Shown here: positions 24,105 to 33,041 of the stretch, one piece after another
Position numbering within the stretch: position 1 is the first letter of the stretch
Layout of the letters: each line of letters opens with the position of its first letter
Source of the DNA: CAZEAN01 sp964510225
GTDB taxonomy: Bacteria > Planctomycetota > Planctomycetia > Isosphaerales > Isosphaeraceae
Assembly: GCA_964510225.1 (NCBI GenBank)
Contig: CAZEAN010000004.1
Span: 1-64,000 of the forward strand
Direction: 5' to 3'
DNA length: 64,000 nt
Made by a program: the position numbers and the translations under genes
Notes under the pieces: generated by a model
Databases searched by the model: none
The model's input: the letters and a program-made list of their open reading frames with translations, nothing else
What the model was told of the DNA's origin: nothing

Positions 24105-25610
24105 ATGTATCATCAAGACGAATCGAACGATCAGGAAGAACGACAGGAGTCGAGCTTACGGACCATCTTGTCTCAACTCCACCCCTGGCGGGTGCTCCGA
24201 GAGAACCGACTCCTCATCCTCTTTGGGTTACTTACAACTCTCTTCGGGGTTCTTCTCACATGGTTGGCGATCGCACCTCGCTACACCGATCCCATCACGC
24301 GGCTCTACACTTCGAAACTAGGCTATGCCGGAGTCGCACGGAAGCTTGGGAAGCCCTTTTCGGTTACCGCCGTGACTGTCAAAGTGCAACCCATTTCGGC
24401 AGTTTATCAGGGAGAGGGAACAACCCAGAGTGAACCGGTCATGGTCCCCCTCATTCCGATGGGAACGCTTCTCTCCGTTCGAGGAGAAGTTGGCGATCAT
24501 GTCAAGAAGGGAGATCTCCTCGTCGTTATCGACGACCGTAAGGCCAGGGTTAAAATCGCAGCTGCGAAAGCGGCAATCGACATTGCGATCTCTGAGCTCG
24601 AACGGACGGAGATCGGTTCCTCTTACATTCTTGAGCAAGAACGCCCGGAACGAGACAAAATCCGTTTGAAATATGCGACTCTTCGTGCACAGATCCATGA
24701 AGAGTTAATTGCAATGGAGGCCGAGCTTAACCATCGCGGCGTCGCCAATCGACTTGATTTACTCAAGCAAAGGCTTGAGCAAATTGAAGTACTTGCACGG
24801 ATCGATGAAACCGAGCTTTCGCTTCAGATGGCAGAAGTCGGTTCCGACGCAAGTGTCGAAATCGCCAAGGCAAAGATTCGAGAAGCGGAACTCGCCCTCG
24901 ATCACCGAGAACTTGAGCTCGAAGAATATCGAATCTACTCCCCGGCTGATGGCATCATCGAGCGTCGTCTCGTTCATGAGGGTGAATATAATCAGGATCC
25001 AGGACGCCCTGCCTTCCTGCTCGCTACGGGTCTTTGGTTTGAAGCTCGGATGGACCAGACCACCCTCGGTCGTTTTGCGGTAGGTGACCCTGCCGAAATA
25101 TACCTTGAAGCTTACCCAGGACAGCCCATCTCCGGGACAATCTCGAAGATCTTGCCGTTGGTGAGTTATGACCTCGGTGGTCCCGAGTCGACTCGCCCGA
25201 TTCGGCCGCTCGGGACTGGTGCACCGGAATGGCCCTCGACCTTTGGTGTACAGGTCAGTTGGGAGTCTGGCCCCCAGATCGTCCCGGGACTCACGGGCTT
25301 TGCGCGGATCTACAAGGAGACAAATGGCATCTCCATCCCAAACGTAGCTCTTGTTGCGCGCTCGGGTCGAACAGCATTTGTCTATCGGGTCGAAGGTGAT
25401 CAATGGAAGGCGAAAGACGTGGTCCTCGGTCTCTCCGCCCGAGGATACACCGAGATCCTAGAGGGTCTGAAACCGGGCGACATCATTCTGAGTAACGGTT
25501 ATCAAGTCCTTGAATCAGGCGACCAGGTTGCTGTCGAAGTCCTCGATCAAAAAGAACTCAAGGAACCCCTGATTCTCCGAGACGGTAACAAAAACCTAGA
25601 GGAACTCTGA
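24105..25610 (+). CDS. HlyD/RND-type membrane-fusion protein
   Basis: Encodes 501 residues. A single membrane helix lies at about 36-58. The lipoyl-like half follows (GTLLSVRGEVGDHVKKGDLLVVIDD), then a long coiled-coil hairpin (about 145-275; IREAELALDHRELELEEYRIYSP), the second lipoyl-like half (SPADGIIERRLVHEGEYN) and beta-barrel domains (PGLTGFARIYKETNGISIPNVAL, LKPGDIILSNGYQVLESGDQV). Such adaptors link inner-membrane pumps to outer-membrane channels. No ABC ATPase, RND pump or TolC gene is adjacent. Here it probably serves a glycan or glycoprotein export system within the same transcript. Starts four bases after the previous stop; the ribosome site is weak. Confidence 0.85.
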   Translation: MYHQDESNDQEERQESSLRTILSQLHPWRVLRENRLLILFGLLTTLFGVLLTWLAIAPRYTDPITRLYTSKLGYAGVARKLGKPFSVTAVTVKVQPISAVYQGEGTTQSEPVMVPLIPMGTLLSVRGEVGDHVKKGDLLVVIDDRKARVKIAAAKAAIDIAISELERTEIGSSYILEQERPERDKIRLKYATLRAQIHEELIAMEAELNHRGVANRLDLLKQRLEQIEVLARIDETELSLQMAEVGSDASVEIAKAKIREAELALDHRELELEEYRIYSPADGIIERRLVHEGEYNQDPGRPAFLLATGLWFEARMDQTTLGRFAVGDPAEIYLEAYPGQPISGTISKILPLVSYDLGGPESTRPIRPLGTGAPEWPSTFGVQVSWESGPQIVPGLTGFARIYKETNGISIPNVALVARSGRTAFVYRVEGDQWKAKDVVLGLSARGYTEILEGLKPGDIILSNGYQVLESGDQVAVEVLDQKELKEPLILRDGNKNLEEL

Positions 25611-25618
25611 GAGGCCCC

Positions 25619-26950
25619 ATGCTGAAAAAGCTTGCTGTCATTGGCTCAATTGTGTTGGGACTGGCGCTTACTGTACAGTCAGCGAGATCGAAGTGGTGGC
25701 GTGTACCCGCTGGCTTTACGCCGACCACCCAAGGCGCACCCCTTGAGGTGGAGCTGATCCAGCCGCAGGTAGAACCCTACTTTAAGATGGGTTGCTTGGT
25801 CGTAGGCTTGGTGCTATCCGTCGTCCTCATCTTCCGGAAGGATGATGGGGAATGGGCGCGATTGATCGTTGCACACTGGCTCTTGCTTCTGTTGATATTT
25901 CCATATTTGGTTACCGTCTGGGATGCTCGAGTGTCGGCTCAAGCCGCCAGGTTACAGATGCAGCACGAGAATCTCACTTGGCTGGGTGGGGACATTTACA
26001 CAAATCAAGAATTTATCGATTCGAATCTTAAATCGAAAGTGTATGCAGTTGACTCACCACGTCGGCTCGTCATCTTCGATCTTCCGATTACTCCTTTTTG
26101 GGACCTCGACCTTAATCGACTCTTAGACTTAGTCGAATGGCTCGGGTACACCGAGTCTTATTGTCAGTTCATTGGAAAAGGCTGGATTTACGCACTGATC
26201 GGGACAGGGTTCATAATGGCAGCACTTTGTGTTGCGGAACATGAGCATCACCGAGAGCGAATCGCGCGTGTCACCCAGCACCTTGTGTTCGGTGGAATTA
26301 TCGCTTGTACGATCGCCTGGTCACTGCCATTCATTGCGGGTGGGATCATGAGCCAGGGCGAGGGGTATGCAGCGAAAGGAGACTATGCACGAGCGCTCGA
26401 TTGTGTCGAAAGGGCAGGACAGTTTCTCCCTGTTCTTCGTGAGGACACCTACTACATTGTTCAGGTAGGAGTTCTCTCCTACTATCTCGGTCAAACCGAT
26501 CGTCCAGAGGCAATGCTCTACTACGCAAACCTCCTTGAACGTGAGGGACGTCTCATCGAATCGGCTCAAAAGATCAAGGCGGTGATTTCCCATCCTGATG
26601 CAAGTACTGCAACACGTCGAGAAGCGTGCCGTTCATTGCTTCGGGCTAGCGTTCACGCGATGAACTCAGGACGTAATGAGATCGCGGTCTCCTATTGTTT
26701 CGAGGTCTTGGAGAAAGAGCCTTGTAACCTCAAGGCAATATTTATCGGAGAACTCGCCTGTCTCCGAACTGGTCAAGATGACACCCTCACCGACTTCGGT
26801 GATCGCGTTAGAGCAATTTACACCTACTTTCAAACACCAGGGAAAAAACCGATTCTCTCCTTCTCAAACCACAACCGATTCGTGGCGGCACTCCATTCGG
26901 GTGATCTTGACGAGGCTGTCCATTACCACCGCCTTACGATTCGTCCTTGA
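25619..26950 (+). CDS. Polytopic membrane protein with TPR-like C-terminus
   Basis: Encodes 443 residues with no family name I can give. Helices at about 5-22, 57-75, 83-100, 200-220 and 238-255 precede a helical C-terminal half (about 255-443). It has tetratricopeptide-like repeats (GYAAKGDYARALDCVERAG, YYLGQTDRPEAMLYYANLLE, LHSGDLDEAVHYHR). It begins eight bases after the upstream HlyD-type gene and is followed 12 bases later by the GT39-type gene, so all three are probably co-transcribed. A scaffold that holds partner proteins at the membrane is a reasonable inference. Confidence 0.7.
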   Translation: MLKKLAVIGSIVLGLALTVQSARSKWWRVPAGFTPTTQGAPLEVELIQPQVEPYFKMGCLVVGLVLSVVLIFRKDDGEWARLIVAHWLLLLLIFPYLVTVWDARVSAQAARLQMQHENLTWLGGDIYTNQEFIDSNLKSKVYAVDSPRRLVIFDLPITPFWDLDLNRLLDLVEWLGYTESYCQFIGKGWIYALIGTGFIMAALCVAEHEHHRERIARVTQHLVFGGIIACTIAWSLPFIAGGIMSQGEGYAAKGDYARALDCVERAGQFLPVLREDTYYIVQVGVLSYYLGQTDRPEAMLYYANLLEREGRLIESAQKIKAVISHPDASTATRREACRSLLRASVHAMNSGRNEIAVSYCFEVLEKEPCNLKAIFIGELACLRTGQDDTLTDFGDRVRAIYTYFQTPGKKPILSFSNHNRFVAALHSGDLDEAVHYHRLTIRP

Positions 26951-26962
26951 GGGTGAAGCACG

Positions 26963-29900
26963 ATGTTTCAGTCTCATCATACTCGGGCACGAACCACACT
27001 GATTCTACTGATCCTTCTAGCTCTCTCAGGAGGATACTGTTCAGCTCGCCTTGTCCAGGCACTCGGACGGCCCTTACGTCCCTTTACGATCGATGCTCCT
27101 TGGATGCGGGCTCCGGACACATCGGCCTATTCGGGGTACTTTAGGACCACCATTGAACTTCCAGCCCGACCGAAACATGGCTGGATTGTAGTCTCCGCTC
27201 GAAATGCATTCGAAGTCACCGTAAATCGAAATCCTGTGGGGCGAATCTACCTTTGGCGCCCGACTCGACCTTATCAAAACGGTACCAGCGAACCTGGACA
27301 GCGGATCGTTGCTCCCGAGCCTGCACTCGCCCTAAACTTTCCGCGCGAGTATCAATGGACTGACCACGATAACACTCGCGTACCCTTATTCCTCGATGCC
27401 ACGGAGTATCTCAAGCGCGGTTCGAATACCATCTGCGTCAAGATCGAAGCACGCCACACCCAACCTTGCGTTCAACTCTACGGTGAAGTCGAGCTCTGGG
27501 ACGGGACAAGTGTCACCATCCGGAGCGGTGCCCATTGGCAGGCGGAACCTGTTCCGCCAGGGATTACTTCGCTCGATTGGACAGAGACTGGCTACATCGA
27601 TTCGGACTGGAGGAACGCGATCGTTGTTCCAGGTCCAAGACGACTGCCCCTCCGTTCGTTCCACCCTCGGCTCTATTCCACTCCGTTTCGAGGGCACTGG
27701 ATCGAAAACACAGCCGCTGGGTCTGATGAGGCAGTGTGGTTCGAAACCGACTGGATCCTCCCCGAGGTTCCAGACGAAGCTTACTTACGCATTATTGCGG
27801 GCCGACCGTTCGATATCGCAGTGAATCAAGAACGTCTGGGTCCGACGATCTCGAGCCCTCAGCATCTTGACCGTGGTCATTGGATCTTGAACCAGAGGCG
27901 GGCATGGGATCCCGTCGCGGCTCCTGAGCTTCTCGACCCCGACGAAGTCGGGTCACTCTTTGTCGGAGAAGAATTCCTCAAACCAAGACATGGAGACCCA
28001 ACTTATGATCCTGTGGAACAGTACAAGAACCAAATCAATGTAACTCCAGACAAGCCTCGGGAAACAAATCGAAGCGACCTACCGGGAACCTACGACCCTA
28101 AGCGTCCGATCGACGAAACCAGACGAACTCCTGAGAAGCCTGAGCGATTTGCGGAATCAGTCCCACCACCGAGACTCGTCAATGATCGGGGCTCGATTGG
28201 GTTCTACGGGTATAATATCGGTCCCCTACTCCACCGTGGGACGAATCAGATCTCGATCCGACTCAATGAGGCCGAGTCGATCGAACCACTGAACTGGCCC
28301 GTACGAGTGGCGATTGACGGAGAAGCCATCCTCCGAGATGACTCTAAGATTCCAATCGTAACAGACTCGAACTGGAGATCACGAAGGCAGTGGACAAGTA
28401 CCTGGCGACCCGTATCCGACGCTGGGGTGGCTATTCGACCCGCTGTACTGCGGCCACGACTCACGTACCGTGGGACACAATATCGAGGTAACGAGTTCTA
28501 CCAGAGCTTCTTGTTCTCGAGCCTTTCGATCGGGATTGTCTCCTTTATCGTCGTCCTCGCGAGTCATCGCGTGAAATTCGCACGCTGTCGTCGTGCACTC
28601 CTTGCAGGAATCTCTCCGTTACTCGCACTCATTGCTCTCGATGTCTCTTTCTATGAGCGTCATGAGCACCTGGAGTTGCTTCGTGCTTGGCCATGGGCGC
28701 TGGCATTAGTCACCGCATTCGGGTTAGCGATCCTTGGGCTCTGTGGCATCTTCGACTCTCCTCCGAGATCCCGCCAATCTCGGCGAGTAAAGATTTTGCA
28801 TTGGATCCACGAGTTACCTGAGCAACGAGGGTGGAACTTTCTGATCACTTCCGTGCTCGTCTTCAGTGCTTTCATCAGAATTTACCAACTCGACCTGCAA
28901 CCTCTGGACGATGACGAGTACGCCTCAGTTCAAGCCGTACTTTCGATTGCCTCTACGGGTGCCCCGGAGTTCGAAGTTGAAGGCGTCTACTACACCCGGA
29001 GTCCACTCTACCATTACTTGGCTGCGGTTTTCGTTCTAATCTTCGGTGACAACATTTGGGCGCTTCGAATCCCTGTTGCCCTCTTTGGTGTTGCGACATG
29101 CTGGCTGACTTACCGCTATGGAGCGGACATCCTTCGAAACCGACTGGTAGGGATGGCGGCCATGATCCTTATGGCTCTTCACCCCTTCGAGATCTTTACG
29201 AGTCACGTCGCACGTTTCTACCAGCAACAGCAGTTTTTCGCTTTACTTACCTGCTATTTGTTCTGCAAGGGTTTTGTTATGGAGCAGAATCAGAGAATGA
29301 GAGAGCTGACCATTCTCTGCTTCTTGGCAACCGTAATCAGTCAGGAAATATCGATCGTCATGGGCCTGATACTTGCGGGAGGATTTGTCTTATTCTCCCG
29401 TGACTTAGGGATCCGCAACAATATCCGGCTCGTTGTACTCAGTGGGATCTGCATCGGGTGGATCTTCATCGATTGGCTTGCGTTTCAGACGCTCTGCTTG
29501 ACCCGCACCGAAGGGGTGTCTCCAAACCTCGAGGCGACGATTAAGCCTCACTTTTGGCAACCCTTTAATGTTTTCTCGATATTCATTGGCTATTCGCGAC
29601 TTCACTTAATCCTGAGTTTCTTTCCACTGCTCGACCTCATCATGCGTTGGCGAACTCATAACCGTGCGTTCATCGCTACTACCTACCTTCTCATCGGTGG
29701 TGTTCTCCTGACCTGTCTTTTAGTGACTCACGTTAGTCTGCGTTACCAGTATTTTCTCTTTCCACTCTGGATTCTCCTTGGTGTGGAGGGGATCCGGCGG
29801 GTTGCCGCGCGACTTGACTCACTAACGTCGACGACGGAAGATCACTCTTTTCACCGATCACGAACCCTGACGGCATTCCTGGTGGTTGTGATGTTGACAA

Positions 29901-30397
29901 CCGTCCTGGGGAGTTGGTCTCTCTGGAGAATCCCAGGATCATATAACATCAAGATCTTGCCCGATTCGACGGGCGCCTTTCGCTACGTGGCGGCTCATCG
30001 TCGACCGAACGATGCAATCATGGCCACCGAACCTCACCCACACGCCGGGGCAATCGAGGTGGGCCGAATCGACTATGACCTCAGTGTCCCACGGCTCTGG
30101 GACTTCTTAGTGCTCCGCGATGGCAAACTTGTCGACCGCAATGGGGGAGCCGAGTCTGTTTCCAACCTTGAAGAGCTGATTGATGCCTGTGTCAAGCACG
30201 ACCGACTCTGGGTCTTGATCAACAAAGAGAAGTTCCGGACCCGTGGCAAGAACATGCGATGGGAGTATCCCGGTACTCGAATCGAGCGGTTCATGCGTCA
30301 CAACATGGAACTCAAGTGGCAGACGAATCTCTGGTATGTCTACCTCTGGGACCGCTCCCAAGGACGCTGGGAAGCCTATCGTTCGCGGAACGGATGA
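26963..30397 (+). CDS. GT39-type (ArnT/PMT-like) glycosyltransferase with large N-terminal extension
   Basis: Encodes 1144 residues. A signal-like helix (about 12-27) precedes some 480 residues of extracytoplasmic sequence. This has two beta-sandwich-like modules: FRTTIELPARPKHGWIVVSA...VNRNPVGRIYLW and FETDWILPEVPDEAYLRI...NQERLGPTI, resembling carbohydrate-binding jelly rolls. A glycine/proline linker follows. The C-terminal half (about 500-1130) has about 11 helices and the GT39 signature IYQLDLQPLDDDEYASVQ with acidic residues 649-652. YYTRSPLYHYLAAVFV follows, as in polyprenyl-phosphate-dependent transferases. It presumably adds a lipid-linked sugar to a protein or lipid on the outer face. 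The N-terminal fusion is unusual. Confidence 0.82.
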   Translation: MFQSHHTRARTTLILLILLALSGGYCSARLVQALGRPLRPFTIDAPWMRAPDTSAYSGYFRTTIELPARPKHGWIVVSARNAFEVTVNRNPVGRIYLWRPTRPYQNGTSEPGQRIVAPEPALALNFPREYQWTDHDNTRVPLFLDATEYLKRGSNTICVKIEARHTQPCVQLYGEVELWDGTSVTIRSGAHWQAEPVPPGITSLDWTETGYIDSDWRNAIVVPGPRRLPLRSFHPRLYSTPFRGHWIENTAAGSDEAVWFETDWILPEVPDEAYLRIIAGRPFDIAVNQERLGPTISSPQHLDRGHWILNQRRAWDPVAAPELLDPDEVGSLFVGEEFLKPRHGDPTYDPVEQYKNQINVTPDKPRETNRSDLPGTYDPKRPIDETRRTPEKPERFAESVPPPRLVNDRGSIGFYGYNIGPLLHRGTNQISIRLNEAESIEPLNWPVRVAIDGEAILRDDSKIPIVTDSNWRSRRQWTSTWRPVSDAGVAIRPAVLRPRLTYRGTQYRGNEFYQSFLFSSLSIGIVSFIVVLASHRVKFARCRRALLAGISPLLALIALDVSFYERHEHLELLRAWPWALALVTAFGLAILGLCGIFDSPPRSRQSRRVKILHWIHELPEQRGWNFLITSVLVFSAFIRIYQLDLQPLDDDEYASVQAVLSIASTGAPEFEVEGVYYTRSPLYHYLAAVFVLIFGDNIWALRIPVALFGVATCWLTYRYGADILRNRLVGMAAMILMALHPFEIFTSHVARFYQQQQFFALLTCYLFCKGFVMEQNQRMRELTILCFLATVISQEISIVMGLILAGGFVLFSRDLGIRNNIRLVVLSGICIGWIFIDWLAFQTLCLTRTEGVSPNLEATIKPHFWQPFNVFSIFIGYSRLHLILSFFPLLDLIMRWRTHNRAFIATTYLLIGGVLLTCLLVTHVSLRYQYFLFPLWILLGVEGIRRVAARLDSLTSTTEDHSFHRSRTLTAFLVVVMLTTVLGSWSLWRIPGSYNIKILPDSTGAFRYVAAHRRPNDAIMATEPHPHAGAIEVGRIDYDLSVPRLWDFLVLRDGKLVDRNGGAESVSNLEELIDACVKHDRLWVLINKEKFRTRGKNMRWEYPGTRIERFMRHNMELKWQTNLWYVYLWDRSQGRWEAYRSRNG

Positions 30398-30698
30398 CTC
30401 CTACCCTACAATCTAGGTAAGCTTCTCTGAGAAGCAGAAAAAGGTGAGTTACCACTTCACCTAGAATAGCAGTGTCCATCACTCGCATTACTTCGAGCAA
30501 CTGCACTTCTTGTACTATGGAAGAACAATTGGAACCAACACACGTCACTGGGGAGTGTTGCTACGCTGGCAACCATCACCTCCTTGATTCAAGAGAGCCA
30601 CTGCGATAGCCTCGACAATTGCGGCGGTGAGAGTGCAACGCATTGTTGCGCTCGGTCAAGATCTTGAAGGCAACACCGATCCAAGGGAGGAGTGCGCT
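30398..30698. other. Short intergenic region
   Basis: 301 bp between the GT39-type gene and the PHP-hydrolase gene. A palindrome GCTTCTCTGAGAAGC (30421-30435) followed by AGAAAAAGG could end the upstream transcript. No gene seen. Confidence 0.4.
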
Positions 30699-32990
30699 AT
30701 GTTGTTCAATCGTCGAAAATGGTTGCTGGCGTTAATTCTCGTCGGTATTCTGGGGACGAACGCACCAGTATCAGGTGATGAACTCCCGGTCGTGACCAAT
30801 ATCGAAAGGCAGCCGCTTGAGGCTCAGGTCCGCCGATTGGTCAGTGCGTTAGAAGTAGTCGGGCGTCCTCTATCTGGTGCAGAAGAGCAAGCGATTCAGG
30901 GTGCAATCGAGCTCAACGACGATCGCGCAGCAATCCTAGCGATTCAAGAGGTACTCGATCCGCACTGCCTCGTTGGTGTTTCGATCAACCCGGAGAGCCG
31001 GGTAAAAGCCGCTAAAGGAGCAGCAGCACCGATCCTCTTGGAGCAAGGCTGGACAGCTTTCCTCGTCAAAGTCCACAACGAGGCGGGAGTTACTGCACCC
31101 CTCCGAGTTCAGAGTCCGAACGCTGCCCCGGTGTACCAACGTTCGAGCGGTCGTCCTGATCCTGAACCAACGATTCCTCTAGAGGCGATCCGGGATCGTT
31201 GGCTTGACGTTGCGATGTTCGACACCAGGCCCCTGAATCCAACACTCTCAGGACTCGGCTTGGAATACCGGATTATCGAACTCTTCAGCCGGGATGCAGG
31301 ACCTCGGGAAGGGAAGCTCTCGTTCGATGTCGGCCAAGGGACCCAAGACCTCGGATTCCGAAGTGACGTCGATATCCTCTTCAATTGCAGACCTGGGATC
31401 ACGGTCGCCTTTGATGTCCGCGACGAAGATGGGACTCCAACCATGGGCTCCTTCTTGATCCGTGATGAACGAGGACGCATCTATCCATCTCCGAGTCGTC
31501 GGCTCGCGCCCGACTTCTTCTTTCATCCTCAGATCTACCGAGGATCGGGTGAATCGGTCACCCTTCCTCCCGGCAACTTCAGTGTGGAGTACACCCGAGG
31601 TCCCGAATACCTCGTCAAAGAAGAGGAAATCGAGGTCGAGGCGGACTCGGGAACCACAACAGAACGGTTCGTGCTTACACGATGGGCGAACCTCGCTTCG
31701 ATGGGTTGGTACTCGGGTGACCACCACATTCATGCCGCTGGTTGTGCCCACTATGAAAGCCCCTCGGAAGGGGTACAGCCCGAGGATATGATGAGGCATA
31801 TTCTCGGTGAGGATCTTACGGTTGGCTGTGTCTTAAGCTGGGGCCCTTGCTGGTACTTTCAGAAGCAGTTTTTTGACGGAAGTGTCCACCCGCTCTCCAC
31901 AGACGACTATCTGATGCGCTACGATGTCGAAGTCTCCGGATTCCCCTCCTCACACAGTGGGCATCTCTGCCTAATCCGGCTCACCGAGGATGATTATCCA
32001 GGGACGACTCTGATCGAAGAGTGGCCGAGCTGGGATCTCCCCGTTCTCCAGTGGGGTAAGTCACAGGATGCTGTTGTTGGATTCTCTCATTCGGGTTGGG
32101 GCTTGCAGACAGTCTCTAATGAACTCCCGAATTATGAGATCCCCCCCTTCGACGGTATCGGTGCTAACGAGTATATCGTCGACGTCGTTCATGATGCAGT
32201 CGACTTCATCTCGACTGTCGACACACCCGCCCCTTATGAACTCAATATCTGGTACCACACCCTCAACTGTGGCTTTCGCTGCCGGATCAGTGGTGAAACT
32301 GACTTCCCCTGTATCTACGGTGAACGAGTTGGACTTGGGCGGTCCTATGTCAAGGTCGACGGCGCACTCGACTATGATCGCTGGGCGGACGGCATCCGCG
32401 ACGGTCGCTGTTATGTCTCCGATGGAAAGAGTCACCTTGTTAACTTCAAGGTCGATGATGTGGCACTCGGCGAAGACGGGAGTGAACTCCGACTGGAAGC
32501 ACCCGGGAAGGTTACAGTCAGTGCTGAAGTCGCTGCTTACCTCCCTCCGACCCTTACCGACGAAGCTATCGCCATCCGAAATCGTCCGCTCAATCAAAAA
32601 CCGTACTGGGATATCGAGCGTGCCCGGATCGAGGAGAGTCGGACCGTCCCCTTGGAATTGGTGGTTAACGGCTATCCGGTAGCACGCCAGGATATCGAAG
32701 CAGACGGTGAGTTCCAGGAGGTCAGTTTCGATGTTGAACTCGATCAATCGAGCTGGGTGGCATTGCGAATCTACCCGTCGTCACATACCAATCCGATCTT
32801 TGTTGTGATCGACGACCAGCCAATCCGGGCTTCGAAACGATCGGCGCAATGGTGCCTGGAGAGCGTCGACCGTTGCTGGAAATCTAAGGTCGGAAACATC
32901 CGGCCTGCTGATCGTCCCGATGCCGAACGGGCCTTCGACGTCGCTCGTGCAGCCTACCGACAGATTTTTGCAGAGTCATCGGCTGACTAA
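30699..32990 (+). CDS. CehA/McbA-type secreted PHP-fold metallohydrolase
   Basis: Encodes 763 residues. A signal peptide (about 1-24) precedes an N-terminal beta-rich region. The PHP motif YSGDHHIHAAGCAHY has Asp341 and His342-His343/His345 as metal ligands. More ligands are likely in WGKSQDAVVGFSHSGWGL (His near 460) and further downstream. This CehA/McbA family hydrolyses carbamates or other esters in characterised members; planctomycetes encode many exported relatives with unknown substrates. The C-terminal part is beta-rich. The ATG at 30699 follows a strong GGGAGGAG ribosome site. Its proximity to the glycan run may reflect polysaccharide or peptide processing, but this is inferred. Confidence 0.82.
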   Translation: MLFNRRKWLLALILVGILGTNAPVSGDELPVVTNIERQPLEAQVRRLVSALEVVGRPLSGAEEQAIQGAIELNDDRAAILAIQEVLDPHCLVGVSINPESRVKAAKGAAAPILLEQGWTAFLVKVHNEAGVTAPLRVQSPNAAPVYQRSSGRPDPEPTIPLEAIRDRWLDVAMFDTRPLNPTLSGLGLEYRIIELFSRDAGPREGKLSFDVGQGTQDLGFRSDVDILFNCRPGITVAFDVRDEDGTPTMGSFLIRDERGRIYPSPSRRLAPDFFFHPQIYRGSGESVTLPPGNFSVEYTRGPEYLVKEEEIEVEADSGTTTERFVLTRWANLASMGWYSGDHHIHAAGCAHYESPSEGVQPEDMMRHILGEDLTVGCVLSWGPCWYFQKQFFDGSVHPLSTDDYLMRYDVEVSGFPSSHSGHLCLIRLTEDDYPGTTLIEEWPSWDLPVLQWGKSQDAVVGFSHSGWGLQTVSNELPNYEIPPFDGIGANEYIVDVVHDAVDFISTVDTPAPYELNIWYHTLNCGFRCRISGETDFPCIYGERVGLGRSYVKVDGALDYDRWADGIRDGRCYVSDGKSHLVNFKVDDVALGEDGSELRLEAPGKVTVSAEVAAYLPPTLTDEAIAIRNRPLNQKPYWDIERARIEESRTVPLELVVNGYPVARQDIEADGEFQEVSFDVELDQSSWVALRIYPSSHTNPIFVVIDDQPIRASKRSAQWCLESVDRCWKSKVGNIRPADRPDAERAFDVARAAYRQIFAESSAD

Positions 32991-33041
32991 GCTTCGGCGC
33001 AACCGAACTTTGGAGAGATTCCCAGTGTCTAACTCACATCG

